DNA from: Nocardia arthritidis NBRC 100137
Lineage (GTDB): Bacteria; Actinomycetota; Actinomycetes; Mycobacteriales; Mycobacteriaceae
NCBI RefSeq assembly: GCF_001612765.1
Contig: NZ_BDBB01000022.1
Location: 1 to 64,000, forward strand
Reading direction: 5' to 3'
Length of the DNA: 64,000 nucleotides
The position numbers were made by a program, and so were the translations under genes. Positions 1 through 9,282 of this stretch are shown here, piece after piece (position 1 is the stretch's first letter; each line of letters begins with the position of its first letter). A model generated the notes under the pieces. That model was given only the letters and a program-made list of their open reading frames with translations, searched no databases and had not been told where the DNA came from.

Positions 1-1
1 G

Positions 2-2110
2 CACGCGGTCCGGCGGCCCGCGCAGCAATTCCAGCGCCCGAGCTATCCGCCACCGCAGGACGCGCCGGCGCCCGCGCTGAACGTCAACATGACGACCAGG
101 GCGGACACCTCGAACATGCCGCCGGTCCGGGCCAGGGCGAGCACGGCGCCCATCGCCCGCCCCGACCGCATTCCCCCGAGCGGCCTCGGCATCGGCCGCA
201 CCACCGACAACCAGATCGTCGTCAACGATCCGCTGGCCTCGCGCAAGCACGCCCGCCTGGTCGCCTCCGCGGAGGGCCTGACCATCGAGGACCTCGGCTC
301 GGCGAACGGCACCTTCGTCAACGGGCACCGCCAGCAGCGCGCGGTGCTGCGCGAGCGGGACATCATCACCATCGGCAACATCGACTTCGTCGTCCAGCAG
401 GGCACGCTGGTGCACCGGCAGAAGCCGGTCGCCGAGCAGGGCCTGGCGGTGCACGGGGTCGGCTTCACCGTCGAGGGCAACAAGCAACTGCTCGTCGATG
501 TGAACATGTCGGCCAGCCGCGGGACGCTCACCGCGCTGATCGGCCCCTCCGGCGCGGGTAAGTCGACGCTGTCGCGCCTGATCGCGGGCACTACCCAGCC
601 GTCGGGCGGCGTGGTCACGTTCGAGGGGCGCAATTTGCACGCCGAGTACGAGGCGCTGCGTTCCCGCATCGGCATGGTGCCGCAGGACGACGTGCTGCAC
701 CGCCAGCTCACGGTGCGCCAAGCACTCGGGTTCGCGGCCGAGCTGCGGTTGCCGAGAGACAACAGCAAGCAAGACCGGCAGCAGGTCATCGACGGTGTAC
801 TGCAAGAGCTCTCGCTCACCGAGCACGCCGACACCAGGGTCGATCGCCTGTCCGGCGGCCAGCGCAAGCGCGCCTCGGTGGCGCTGGAACTGCTGACCGG
901 CCCGTCGCTGCTCATCCTGGACGAACCGACCTCGGGCCTGGACCCGGCATTGGACCGCCAGGTCATGGTGATGCTGCGCGAACTGGCCGACGCGGGTCGC
1001 GTGGTGATCGTGGTCACCCACTCGGTGGCGCACCTGGACATGTGCGACCAGGTGCTGCTGCTCGCCCCCGGCGGCAAGACCGCGTACTGCGGCAACCCCG
1101 CCGGCGTCGGCGCGGCGCTCGGTACCACCGACTGGGCGGAGATCTTCGCCAACGTCGCGGCCAACCCGGATCAGGCGTTCGCGGCCTATCGCTCCCGCCA
1201 GGCGTTCGCGCCGCCACCGCCGCCGCCCGCGCAGCCGTACGGGCCCGCGGGCAGTCCGCCGCAGTCCAGCCGCGGCAAGCAGTTCTCGACGCTGGCGCGA
1301 CGTCAGGTCCGGTTGATCCTGGCCGACCGCGGCTATCTGACGTTCCTGGTGATCCTGCCGTTCATCCTCGGCGGGCTCTCACTCGTGGTGCCGGGAAAGA
1401 ACGGTTTCCAGCGGGGGGCGCTGAAAGCGCTACCCGATGGCACATTCGTGCCAGAAGGCGGCAGTGAGACGCAGCAGCTGCTGGTGGTGCTGATCCTGGG
1501 CGCCTGCTTCATGGGTTCCACGCTCACTGTGCGCGACCTGGTCGGCGAGCGGACGATCTTCCACCGCGAACGCGCGGTCGGGCTGTTGCCCTCGGCGTAC
1601 CTGATGGCGAAGATCGCCGTGTTCAGCGTGACCGCGCTGCTGCAATCGGCGGTGCTGGTCGGCATCGTGCTGGCGGGTAAGAAGCGGCCGGGCGAGGGGG
1701 CGGTGCTGGCGTCCGGCAGCGCGGAACTCTACATAGATATCGCGCTGACCGCGATCTGCTGCGTGGTCGTCGGCCTGCTGCTCTCGTCGCTGGCGAAGTC
1801 GAACGAGCAAGTGATGCCGTTGCTGGTGGTGGCCATCATGTGCCAGCTGGTGATGGCGGGCGGTCTGATCCCGGTCACCGGCCGGGTCGTGCTCGAGCAG
1901 GTGTCGTGGCTGTTCCCGGCTCGGTGGGGATACGCGAGCGGTGCCTCGACGGTGAACATCCGCGAATTGTTCCTGAACGCGCAACCCGACACGCTCTGGC
2001 AGCACAAGCCGGAGATCTGGGCGCTGGACGTCGGCGTGCTGCTGCTGATCACCCTGGTGCTGGCCGTCATGACGTGGCGCCGGTTGCGACTGAAGAAGTC
2101 GTCGGCGTGA
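2..2110 (+). CDS. FHA-domain ABC exporter (ATPase fused to permease), 5' end outside window
   Basis: The reading frame is open from base 2 and has no stop before the ATG at 89, so the gene almost certainly begins upstream of the window. The visible part starts with a Pro/Gln-rich linker, then an FHA domain (about bases 180-420, with GIGR, SRKHA and SANGTFVNG) that would bind phosphothreonine. An ABC ATPase follows, with Walker A GPSGAGKS (542-565), signature LSGGQ (848-862) and Walker B LLILDEP (908-928). The C-terminal part carries six hydrophobic segments (about 1300-2080), giving an ABC-2-type half-transporter. This is the architecture of mycobacterial Rv1747, which has two FHA domains; the linker at the left edge suggests a first FHA domain lies upstream. 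Substrate is unknown. It sits just ahead of a T7SS accessory gene. Confidence 0.9.
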   Translation, partial: HAVRRPAQQFQRPSYPPPQDAPAPALNVNMTTRADTSNMPPVRARASTAPIARPDRIPPSGLGIGRTTDNQIVVNDPLASRKHARLVASAEGLTIEDLGSANGTFVNGHRQQRAVLRERDIITIGNIDFVVQQGTLVHRQKPVAEQGLAVHGVGFTVEGNKQLLVDVNMSASRGTLTALIGPSGAGKSTLSRLIAGTTQPSGGVVTFEGRNLHAEYEALRSRIGMVPQDDVLHRQLTVRQALGFAAELRLPRDNSKQDRQQVIDGVLQELSLTEHADTRVDRLSGGQRKRASVALELLTGPSLLILDEPTSGLDPALDRQVMVMLRELADAGRVVIVVTHSVAHLDMCDQVLLLAPGGKTAYCGNPAGVGAALGTTDWAEIFANVAANPDQAFAAYRSRQAFAPPPPPPAQPYGPAGSPPQSSRGKQFSTLARRQVRLILADRGYLTFLVILPFILGGLSLVVPGKNGFQRGALKALPDGTFVPEGGSETQQLLVVLILGACFMGSTLTVRDLVGERTIFHRERAVGLLPSAYLMAKIAVFSVTALLQSAVLVGIVLAGKKRPGEGAVLASGSAELYIDIALTAICCVVVGLLLSSLAKSNEQVMPLLVVAIMCQLVMAGGLIPVTGRVVLEQVSWLFPARWGYASGASTVNIRELFLNAQPDTLWQHKPEIWALDVGVLLLITLVLAVMTWRRLRLKKSSA

Positions 2111-2210
2111 CGCGGTTCGAACGCGGCGCGAGCGCCCCGGTGCGCGAAAGCGGCGCCGGATGGCATCGGACGGCACCGACGAGCATCTCGGCCGCGAACC
2201 GGGCACACTT

Positions 2211-3866
2211 ATGCCTGTGACGGTGCGAGTAGGGGCAGTGCATCTCGGCTGGGATGTGGTGTCCGTGGCCGCGGGTGGTGGTGGCATTCCCATCCGCCCG
2301 GTGCAAGTGGAAGGTATGTGGACGCCGCCGGCGTATCTGCTGGCGGATTCGTCGGGCCGGTTGCACACGGCGGGTGTGGAACGCAACAGGCCAGATCTCG
2401 GGATGGCGATCGCCGACGTGCGCGACATCCTCGGACATCCGCAGATCGTGGTCGCGGGCGCCACCTGGCCCGCCGAGCTGGTCTTCCGCGCGCGCATGTA
2501 CAACCCGCTCGCGGAGATCGGCAAGCACTTGCGCGGCAAACCGGACCTGGTGGCGTTGCCTTTCCCGGACAGCTGGCCGGACGAGAAGGTCGAGGTCTAC
2601 GCCTCGATGGTGGAACAGCTCGACGTCGTGGTGGAGCCGTTGCCGGAGAGCGTCGCGCTGTCCGGCTACGTCCGCGCGCTCGGACTGGTGCACCCGCCCG
2701 ACCGGTCCAGGCCGAACGGCATCGGCGCGACGGGCGTGTACTCCGACGGCCGCAGCATGCTGGTGGTCGCGGTGCACGGCGACGACGAGCAGCCCACCGA
2801 ATCGGTCGACGTTCCGGTGGACGCGGAGGCCATGCGCGACGCCCGCTCGGCGGACGACGTCGTGATCGAGGTGATGGCGGCGGCCCGTTCGATCGGCGCG
2901 GACACCTCGACGGTGCTGCTGTCGGGCAACGTGCGCTTCAACGACGCGCTGCGCCTGGCCTTCCAAAACCATCTCGGGCACCGCCTGCAGGTGGCCGACC
3001 ATCCGATGCACGCGCTCGTCCTCGGCGCGGCGCACCTGCTGGTGAGCGATACGGAGGCGGGTGAGCCAGAACCCGCGAGCGGGCACGCCGAACCCGCGCC
3101 CGCCCCACAGCGCACCGTCGAGTACCCGTCGCAGGCCACGGCCCCGCCCCAGCCGGCGGACGCGGGACAGCGGTCGAGCAGGCCGGTGCCCGGCGTCCAG
3201 TACGGGCCGGGATATCCGACCCAGCCCGACGAGGCGACGCCCAGGACCGGACCCGACGAAGCACCGCGCGGTCTCCCGCCGAACCTCGCCGAGCTGGGCA
3301 GCCGTTTCACCCGCCCGCCGAGCGCGTCCGAAGAGCAACAGGCGGGCGGCGGGCTCGCGGGGCCGCCGCCCGGCGGGCCGGTGGCGCCCCTCGGCCCACG
3401 GCCGCCCTATCCGGGCGCACCGGAGCAGTCGCAGTACCCCGGCGGCCAGGGACCATGGCAGGACCAGAGCGCCGAGTCCGACGACGAGGACCGGCACCGC
3501 AAGGGCAAGCTGTGGAACAAGATGAAAGGCAACCTGTTCGGGGCCAATACCGTGGTCGGGGCGGTGGCGCTGGCCGTGGTCGCGCTCCCGTCCGGTAATC
3601 ATCGGGTGGAGCTGACCGCGCAGCCGGTCGTCCTCGATACGGGTTCGGTCGTGTCGGAGAAGATGGCCGCGGCCGATCCGGTCGCCTGTGCGACCGCTCC
3701 CCACGCGATCACCAAGCCGCGACCGGGGGTCACCAACGCCCGCGGGGACCAGCCCGAAGCACAGCAAAGCGCCGCCGAGTGCGGACGGCCCGACGTCGAC
3801 ACCCTGCGTTACCTGATCCCCGGACCGCCCGGCGCCATGGACTTCGGCCCGCCGATCGAGACCTGA
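2211..3866 (+). CDS. Type VII secretion-associated protein (Rv3446c-like)
   Basis: The N-terminal half (about 280 residues) resembles the Rv3446c family found beside ESX-4 loci, an actin-like-ATPase-related fold with GNVRFNDALR and HALVLGAAHL. A long Pro/Gly-rich linker follows, then one membrane segment (VVGAVALAVVAL) and a short outer tail. In mycobacteria this gene sits between ESX-4 genes and rplM; here it directly precedes rplM and no esxT/esxU genes lie between. An ATG at 2160 is also in frame, but conserved sequence starts with PVTVRVGAV, so the ATG at 2211 is preferred; neither has a clear ribosome-binding site. The role in secretion is inferred from family and position. Confidence 0.75.
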   Translation: MPVTVRVGAVHLGWDVVSVAAGGGGIPIRPVQVEGMWTPPAYLLADSSGRLHTAGVERNRPDLGMAIADVRDILGHPQIVVAGATWPAELVFRARMYNPLAEIGKHLRGKPDLVALPFPDSWPDEKVEVYASMVEQLDVVVEPLPESVALSGYVRALGLVHPPDRSRPNGIGATGVYSDGRSMLVVAVHGDDEQPTESVDVPVDAEAMRDARSADDVVIEVMAAARSIGADTSTVLLSGNVRFNDALRLAFQNHLGHRLQVADHPMHALVLGAAHLLVSDTEAGEPEPASGHAEPAPAPQRTVEYPSQATAPPQPADAGQRSSRPVPGVQYGPGYPTQPDEATPRTGPDEAPRGLPPNLAELGSRFTRPPSASEEQQAGGGLAGPPPGGPVAPLGPRPPYPGAPEQSQYPGGQGPWQDQSAESDDEDRHRKGKLWNKMKGNLFGANTVVGAVALAVVALPSGNHRVELTAQPVVLDTGSVVSEKMAAADPVACATAPHAITKPRPGVTNARGDQPEAQQSAAECGRPDVDTLRYLIPGPPGAMDFGPPIET

Positions 3867-3881
3867 GGCGATTTCTTCCCG

Positions 3882-3900
3882 CGATACCCCACTGGTATCG
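3882..3900 (+). terminator. Short hairpin between T7SS-associated gene and rplM
   Basis: CGATACC and GGTATCG pair over 7 bp with a 5-nt loop, 16 nt after the upstream stop codon. It has no U tract. It could be a weak terminator or part of the rplM leader. Confidence 0.3.
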
Positions 3901-4041
3901 TGGCTCGTCGGCGTGTGGAACGTCCGGTCGACTCCTGATGAATCGCCCGAACGTCCGCCGAGTCCCGGGTCTCCACCGGCCGCCGGGAACACCTCGACCA
4001 CACGCTGGGCCGGCAACACCGACGACAGACAGGGAAGCACT

Positions 4042-4485
4042 GTGCCTACGTACAGCCCCAAGGCGGGTGACGTGACCCGTAAGTGGTACGTCATCGACGC
4101 CACTGACGTAGTGCTCGGCCGTCTCGCCGTCCAGGCAGCGAATCTGCTGCGTGGCAAGACGAAGCCGACCTACGCCCCGCACGTCGATGGTGGCGATTTC
4201 GTCATCATCATCAACGCCGACAAGGTTGCCATCAGCGGCAACAAGCGGCAGGACAAGCTGATCCACCACCACTCCGGGCACCCGGGCGGCCTCAAGTCGC
4301 GGACCGTCGGTCAGGTGTTGGAGACCCGTCCCGATCGGCTCGTGGAGAAGGCCGTCAAGGGCATGATCCCGAAGAACAAGCTCGGCAACGCGATCGCGGG
4401 CAAGCTGAAGGTCTACGCGGGCCCGACGCACCCGCATGCCGCCCAGCAGCCCATTCCGTTCGAGATCAAGCAGGTGGCCCAGTGA
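4042..4485 (+). CDS. rplM: 50S ribosomal protein L13
   Basis: This is a full-length L13 of 147 residues. The family core is clear (KWYVIDATDVVLGRLA, HVDGGDFVIIINADKV, GMIPKNKLG, YAGPTHPHAAQQP). The GTG at 4042 is preferred because AGGGAAG lies just upstream and the protein then matches the usual L13 N-terminus; the longer upstream frame has no conserved sequence. The stop overlaps the rpsI start (GTGA), so translational coupling is expected. L13 is an early assembly protein of the large subunit. Confidence 0.97.
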   Translation: MPTYSPKAGDVTRKWYVIDATDVVLGRLAVQAANLLRGKTKPTYAPHVDGGDFVIIINADKVAISGNKRQDKLIHHHSGHPGGLKSRTVGQVLETRPDRLVEKAVKGMIPKNKLGNAIAGKLKVYAGPTHPHAAQQPIPFEIKQVAQ

Positions 4486-4991
4486 CCGCTCCCGAGGAAT
4501 TCAACGAGGACTTCGTCGAGGAATTCGACGCTGCCGAGGCTGTCGAGGACGGCGCCGGCTACGAGGACTCCGAGGACTCGGCGTCCTACGCTCCGGTCGT
4601 GATCGACCGCCCGGTGCAGACCGTCGGCCGCCGCAAGGAGGCCGTCGTGCGCGTGCGCCTGCTCCCCGGCTCCGGCAACTTCGTGCTCAACGGCCGCACC
4701 ATCGAGGACTACTTCCCGAACAAGGTGCACCAGCAGCTGGTGAAGTCGCCGCTGGTGACCGTCGAGCGCACCGAGTCCTTCGACGTGCACGCCCGCCTGG
4801 TCGGCGGCGGCCCGTCCGGCCAGGCAGGCGCTCTGCGGCTGGCCATCGCCCGTGCGCTGATCGAGGTCACCCCGGAAGATCGTCCCGCCCTCAAGCGGGC
4901 CGGCTTCCTGACCCGTGACCCGCGTGCCACCGAGCGCAAGAAGTACGGTCTGAAGAAGGCGCGTAAGGCGCCGCAGTACTCGAAGCGCTGA
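4482..4991 (+). CDS. rpsI: 30S ribosomal protein S9
   Basis: The 169-residue product has the S9 core (GRRKEAVVRVRLLPGSG, GGGPSGQAGALRLAIARAL) and the basic C-terminal tail ending QYSKR that reaches the P-site tRNA. An acidic N-terminal extension of about 40 residues precedes the core, as is usual in mycobacteria and relatives. It starts with GTG overlapping the rplM stop and is followed by a strong hairpin, making a two-gene operon. Confidence 0.97.
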   Translation: MTAPEEFNEDFVEEFDAAEAVEDGAGYEDSEDSASYAPVVIDRPVQTVGRRKEAVVRVRLLPGSGNFVLNGRTIEDYFPNKVHQQLVKSPLVTVERTESFDVHARLVGGGPSGQAGALRLAIARALIEVTPEDRPALKRAGFLTRDPRATERKKYGLKKARKAPQYSKR

Positions 4992-5010
4992 TATCGGCAT
5001 CGTCGATCTT

Positions 5011-5043
5011 CCGCGTCCGGCGCCCCCGCGGTGCCGGACGCGG
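5011..5043 (+). terminator. Terminator hairpin after rplM-rpsI
   Basis: Arms 5011-5024 and 5030-5043 pair at 13 of 14 positions around a 5-nt loop, 19 nt after the rpsI stop. There is no U tract, which is common for actinobacterial terminators. Confidence 0.65.
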
Positions 5044-5206
5044 TACGGTCGTCGCGGCAGCTGTCCGAGAGCAGGCTCCCAGCGAACAGCTGGTCGCCTG
5101 CTCTCGCGCTGTATGAACACGCGGCGTTCGCGGGGCCTTCGTGGTGCACAAGCCGGTGCCTCCCAGGTCGACGCCTACGCCACAGATCATCAATGAGGGG
5201 CGAGGT

Positions 5207-6583
5207 ATGGGACGGTTGTTCGGCACCGACGGAGTCCGCGGGCTTGCCAACGAGTCACTGAGTCCGGAGCTGGCGCTGCGCGTTTCCGGCGCGGCCGCGC
5301 AGATCCTGAGCCGGGGCAAGACGCGGGCGCTCGCGGTGGTCGGCCGCGATCCGCGGGCCAGCGGGGAAATGCTCGAGGCCGCCGTGACCGCGGGTCTGAC
5401 CGCGGCCGGCGTGGACGTGCTCGCGGTGGGTGTGCTGCCGACGCCCGCCGTCGCCTACCTCACCGGTTTGTACGACGCGTGTCTCGGCGTCATGATTTCC
5501 GCCTCGCACAACCCTATGCCCGACAACGGGATCAAGATCTTCGCCGCGGGTGGGCACAAACTCGACGACGCGATCGAGGACCGGATCGAGGCGCTGATGG
5601 CCGCGCATACACCGTTTCGCCCGACCGGCGCAGGCATCGGACGGGTGCGCAACGCGGCGGGCGCGCGTGATCAAGGGCTCAGCATCCCGGACCAGTACAG
5701 CCTCGCGGGCACCCACGAACGCTACGTGGAACACCTGGTGGAGGCGACCGGCCAGGACCTGTCCGGACTGACCGTCGTGGTCGACTGCGCGCACGGCGCC
5801 GCCGCGGAAGTGGGACCCGCCGCCTACCGCGAAGCGGGGGCGACCGTGATCGCCATCAACGCCGAGCCCGACGGGCTGAACATCAACGACGGCTGTGGCT
5901 CGACCCATCTCGATCAGGTGCGGGCCGCGGTGGTGGAGCACGGCGCCGATCTCGGTCTCGCGCACGACGGCGACGCCGACCGCTGCCTGGCCGTCGACGC
6001 CAACGGCAATGTGGTCGACGGCGACGCTATTCTGGCGATCCTCGCCTCGGCCATGCACGACGCGGGCGAGCTGGCCGAAGACACCCTGGTCGCCACCGTG
6101 ATGAGCAACCTCGGGCTGCACATCGCCATGCGCGCGGCCGGTATCACCGTGCGTACCACCGCGGTCGGTGACCGTTACGTGCTCGAGGAATTGCGGCGCG
6201 GCGGTTTCACCCTGGGCGGCGAGCAGTCGGGGCACGTGGTGTTCCCCCGATACGGCACCACCGGCGACGGCATCCTCACCGGCCTGCGCCTGATGGCGCG
6301 GATGGCGCAATCCCAGCGCACCCTGGCCGACCTGGCAAGCGTGCTGCAGACCGTGCCGCAAATCCTGGTGAACGTGCCGGTCAGCGACAAGTCCGTGGTC
6401 GCACGCGCACCCGAGATCCGGGAAGCGGTGCTGGAAGCGGAGCGCGTGCTGGGCGACTCCGGCCGAGTACTGCTGCGCCCCAGTGGCACCGAGGAACTGG
6501 TGCGCGTGATGGTGGAGGCCACCGACCCCGGCCAAGCGCGCCAGCTTGCTGACGACCTCGCCAAGCGGGTGGCGGCTGTGTAG
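5207..6583 (+). CDS. glmM: Phosphoglucosamine mutase
   Basis: GlmM interconverts glucosamine-6-phosphate and glucosamine-1-phosphate on the way to UDP-GlcNAc for peptidoglycan. The 458-residue protein has the phosphoserine loop SASHNP (catalytic serine at about residue 100), the Mg2+ loop DGDADR (254-259), the sugar-binding GGEQSGH and the phosphate-binding RPSGTEE near the C-terminus. The ATG at 5207 follows GAGGGGCGAGGT and gives the family start MGRLFGTDGVRG; the frame upstream is not conserved. Its partner enzyme gene glmS lies 6 kb downstream on the same strand. Confidence 0.97.
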   Translation: MGRLFGTDGVRGLANESLSPELALRVSGAAAQILSRGKTRALAVVGRDPRASGEMLEAAVTAGLTAAGVDVLAVGVLPTPAVAYLTGLYDACLGVMISASHNPMPDNGIKIFAAGGHKLDDAIEDRIEALMAAHTPFRPTGAGIGRVRNAAGARDQGLSIPDQYSLAGTHERYVEHLVEATGQDLSGLTVVVDCAHGAAAEVGPAAYREAGATVIAINAEPDGLNINDGCGSTHLDQVRAAVVEHGADLGLAHDGDADRCLAVDANGNVVDGDAILAILASAMHDAGELAEDTLVATVMSNLGLHIAMRAAGITVRTTAVGDRYVLEELRRGGFTLGGEQSGHVVFPRYGTTGDGILTGLRLMARMAQSQRTLADLASVLQTVPQILVNVPVSDKSVVARAPEIREAVLEAERVLGDSGRVLLRPSGTEELVRVMVEATDPGQARQLADDLAKRVAAV

Positions 6584-6756
6584 TTTGGCCGCGACTTCGT
6601 CGCGACGTGTTCGCGCGCCGGGCCGTGAACGGCGCCTGATCGTTTCGCTCGCTCGGAACCTGTGGTCGAGCTGGTGGTCGTCGTACAAACCCAGCCGATG
6701 CCCGGCGCGGTTCGGTGGGTCGATGGATGTAGCGTCGCGCCGATGTGAACTCGTGG

Positions 6757-8418
6757 TCAGACTGTCTCGGTGAGCGTGCCCGCGATCATGTGCCAGCGGC
6801 GGGTCGCGCGGACGGTGTCCAGCATGCGGCGGTCGTGGGTGACGAGTATCAATGTGCCGGTGAAGGATTCGACAGCCTGCTCCAGTTGCTCGATGGCGGG
6901 GAGGTCCAGGTGGTTGGTCGGCTCGTCCAGCACGAGCAGATTCACCCCGCGGGCTTGGAGCAGGGCGAGGGCGGCGCGGGTGCGTTCGCCGGGGGAGAGG
7001 GTGTCGCACGGGCGCAGCACGTGCGGGCCGCGCAGGCCGAATTTCGCCAGCAACGTGCGTGCCTCCGCCTCCGGCAGTTCCGGCAGCTCGGTGCCGAACG
7101 TGTCGGCCAGCGCGGTGGTTCCGCGAAACAGCCCGCGCGCTTGGTCCACCTCGCCGATCTCGACGCCGGAGCCCAGGCTCGCGGTCCCGCTGTCCGGCCG
7201 CAGCTTTCCTAGCAACAGCGCCAGCAAGGTGGACTTCCCGGAGCCGTTCGCCCCGGTGAGAACGATGCGATCCGCCCAGTCGACCTGGGTGGTGATCGGG
7301 CCCAGCGTGAAGTCGCCGCGGGTGACCTTCGCCCCGGACAGCGTCGCAACCACCGAGCCGCTGCGCGGGGCGGCGGCGATACTCATGCGCAGGTCCCACT
7401 CCTTGCGCGGTTCCTCCACCACCTCGAGTCGTTCGATGCGGCGCTGGGTCTGCCTGGCCTTGGCGGCCTGTTTCTCGGTGGATTCGGCCCGCATCTTGCG
7501 GCCCGCCTTGTCCGAGTCCATCTTCCTGGGGTCGCGCGCCTTGCGGCGTGCGTTGCGGACGCCGTGCTCGAGCCAGTTGCGCTGCATCTGCGCGCGGGAC
7601 TCCAAGCCCGCTTTGGTGTCGGCGTACTCCTCATAGGCCTCGCGCGCGTGCTGCCGGGCGATCTCGCGCTCCATCAGATACGACTCGTAACCGCCGTCGT
7701 ACAACCCGACCTGCTGCTGGGCGAGATCCAGCTCGACGACGCGATTCACGGTGCGCGCCAGGAACTCGCGGTCGTGACTGATCACCATCAGCGGGACCCG
7801 CACGCCCGCGACGAACTGCTCCAGCCGGGCCAGGCCGTCCAGGTCCAGGTCGTTGGTCGGCTCGTCCAGCAGCAGGATGTCGAAGCGCGACAGCAACACC
7901 GAGGCCAGGCCCGCGCGGGCCGCCTGGCCACCGGACAACCCGGTCATCGGCGTGTCGAGGCCGCCGGGCAGGCTGTCGGCGAGGCCGAGATCGGCGGCGA
8001 CTTCGTGGGCACGCTGGTCCAGGTCGGCTCCGCCGAGGGCGAGCCAGCGTTCCAGCGCGGGGGAGTAGTCGTCCGGCCCGCCGTCGGCGAGGCGTTCGGC
8101 CGCGGCGTCCATCACCCGCTGTGCCTCGCCGACTCCGGTTCGGCGGGCGAGGAATTGCAGAACCGTCTCGCCGGGGATCCGCTGCGCCTCCTGGGCCAGG
8201 TAACCGACCGTCGCGTCCGGCGGGCTGAGCGTGATGCTGCCGGTCGGCGCGTGCCGGTCGGCGAGCATGCGCAGCAGCGTCGACTTGCCCGCGCCGTTCA
8301 CGCCGACCAGCCCGATCACGTCGCCCGGCGCGAGGGTCAGATCGAGGTCGGCGAACAGCGTGCGCTCGCCGTGACCGGCCGACAGGCCGCGGGCATGCAG
8401 AGTGGTGCTCACCAGCAC
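6757..8418 (-). CDS. ABC-F family ATPase (ribosome-associated, possible antibiotic protection)
   Basis: The 553-residue protein has two ABC modules and no membrane segments. The first has GVNGAGKS, LSGGQ and LLLLDEPTNDLD; the second has GANGSGKS, LSPGE and LLVLDEPTNHLD. The charged helical linker between them contains a run of Arg/Lys residues (about residues 245-335). This is the ABC-F layout; members bind the ribosomal E site and either regulate translation or displace antibiotics. Sequence alone does not tell which. The start is a GTG with no clear Shine-Dalgarno; another in-frame GTG lies two codons later. It converges on glmM. Confidence 0.88.
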   Translation of the reverse strand: MLVSTTLHARGLSAGHGERTLFADLDLTLAPGDVIGLVGVNGAGKSTLLRMLADRHAPTGSITLSPPDATVGYLAQEAQRIPGETVLQFLARRTGVGEAQRVMDAAAERLADGGPDDYSPALERWLALGGADLDQRAHEVAADLGLADSLPGGLDTPMTGLSGGQAARAGLASVLLSRFDILLLDEPTNDLDLDGLARLEQFVAGVRVPLMVISHDREFLARTVNRVVELDLAQQQVGLYDGGYESYLMEREIARQHAREAYEEYADTKAGLESRAQMQRNWLEHGVRNARRKARDPRKMDSDKAGRKMRAESTEKQAAKARQTQRRIERLEVVEEPRKEWDLRMSIAAAPRSGSVVATLSGAKVTRGDFTLGPITTQVDWADRIVLTGANGSGKSTLLALLLGKLRPDSGTASLGSGVEIGEVDQARGLFRGTTALADTFGTELPELPEAEARTLLAKFGLRGPHVLRPCDTLSPGERTRAALALLQARGVNLLVLDEPTNHLDLPAIEQLEQAVESFTGTLILVTHDRRMLDTVRATRRWHMIAGTLTETV

Positions 8419-8559
8419 GAGTCTGCCGTGCTCGGGGTCGCACCCTGAGGTCGGCCCCGGGAGAAATCAGGGTGGGAATCGGCCGCGGGGCCGATGGCGG
8501 GGCCCGCGGTGGCGGGCACAGTGGAGGTTGTAGCGATCACCGCACGAGAGGGAAGACCA

Positions 8560-8751
8560 ATGACCGCCCCCACCCGCCGTTTCACCCGCTCCGCCCACGA
8601 CAAGTGGATCGCAGGCGTCTGCGGTGGCATCGCCGAGTACCTCGGCTGGAACGCCAACGTCGTCCGGCTGCTGTTCGTGGTGTCGTGCCTGCTGCCCGGC
8701 CCGCAGTTCATCCTCTACCTGGTGCTGTGGCTGCTGATGCCGAAGAAGTGA
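8560..8751 (+). CDS. Small PspC-domain membrane protein
   Basis: This 63-residue protein is little more than a PspC domain: RSAHDKWIAGVCGGIAEYLGWN followed by two hydrophobic stretches (VVRLLFVVSCLL and FILYLVLWLLM) and a PKK tail. The ATG at 8560 follows GAGAGGGA at good spacing; an upstream in-frame start would add unconserved sequence. PspC domains occur in envelope-stress proteins. Two larger PspC proteins lie at 40.5-43.8 kb. Confidence 0.85.
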   Translation: MTAPTRRFTRSAHDKWIAGVCGGIAEYLGWNANVVRLLFVVSCLLPGPQFILYLVLWLLMPKK

Positions 8752-8846
8752 CCCGGGGGGCTGCGTCGAGCGCGCGCGGGTGTCAGGATGGAACGATGCC
8801 GCTTGTGCGGCACGTGCCACCGAATGAGTCCTGCTGAGGAGGAGTC

Positions 8847-9155
8847 ATGATCACCTCGAGCGAATTCCCCGGTCTGGATATACCCGGCATCGACGCGTCC
8901 TCGTCGCTCGGCGGACTGGGCGCCATCGAATTGCAGCATCCGACCCAGGACATCGATGGCGACGGCAGTCTCGACACCATCACCACGACCGGTGACGAGG
9001 CGATGCAGGTCTGGACCGACTACGACCACGACGGCTTCGCCGACCACGTCACCGTGGTGGAGAAGGACGGCGACTACGCCGCATGGGAATTCCACCGCCA
9101 CCCGGACGGCACCTCCGAGTGGGTTCGCACCGACCGGGGCAGAATCGGCAGCTGA
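8847..9155 (+). CDS. Small acidic protein with two EF-hand-like calcium loops
   Basis: The 102-residue product contains two D-rich loops, DIDGDGSLDTI (about residues 31-41) and DYDHDGFADHV (58-68), spaced like paired EF-hand or FG-GAP calcium loops. The middle alternates short hydrophobic and polar stretches, suggesting a beta-rich fold. It has no signal peptide. GAGGAGTC precedes the ATG. It resembles the small DUF6802-type proteins of Nocardia and mycobacteria, but that family name is from memory. It leads a set of genes with T7SS substrate features, so a secreted calcium-binding role is possible but not shown. Confidence 0.75.
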   Translation: MITSSEFPGLDIPGIDASSSLGGLGAIELQHPTQDIDGDGSLDTITTTGDEAMQVWTDYDHDGFADHVTVVEKDGDYAAWEFHRHPDGTSEWVRTDRGRIGS

Positions 9156-9282
9156 CCGTCTTCGCGAAAGCGGAATTCGGGGGAACCGAGTGTCGGCGTG
9201 TTGCGTCGAAATAAGTACGGCGGGACTCGGTGCGAACGAGATTCGCACCGGCGCAACGACACTACGAGGACGGAGGGGAGTC

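Noticed and set aside
2067..4157. Minus-strand open frame of 696 codons
   Set aside because: Antisense to the T7SS-associated gene and rplM, with no domain.
6590..6604. 6-bp hairpin after glmM as a terminator
   Set aside because: The stem is short and has no U tract; too weak to call in GC-rich DNA.
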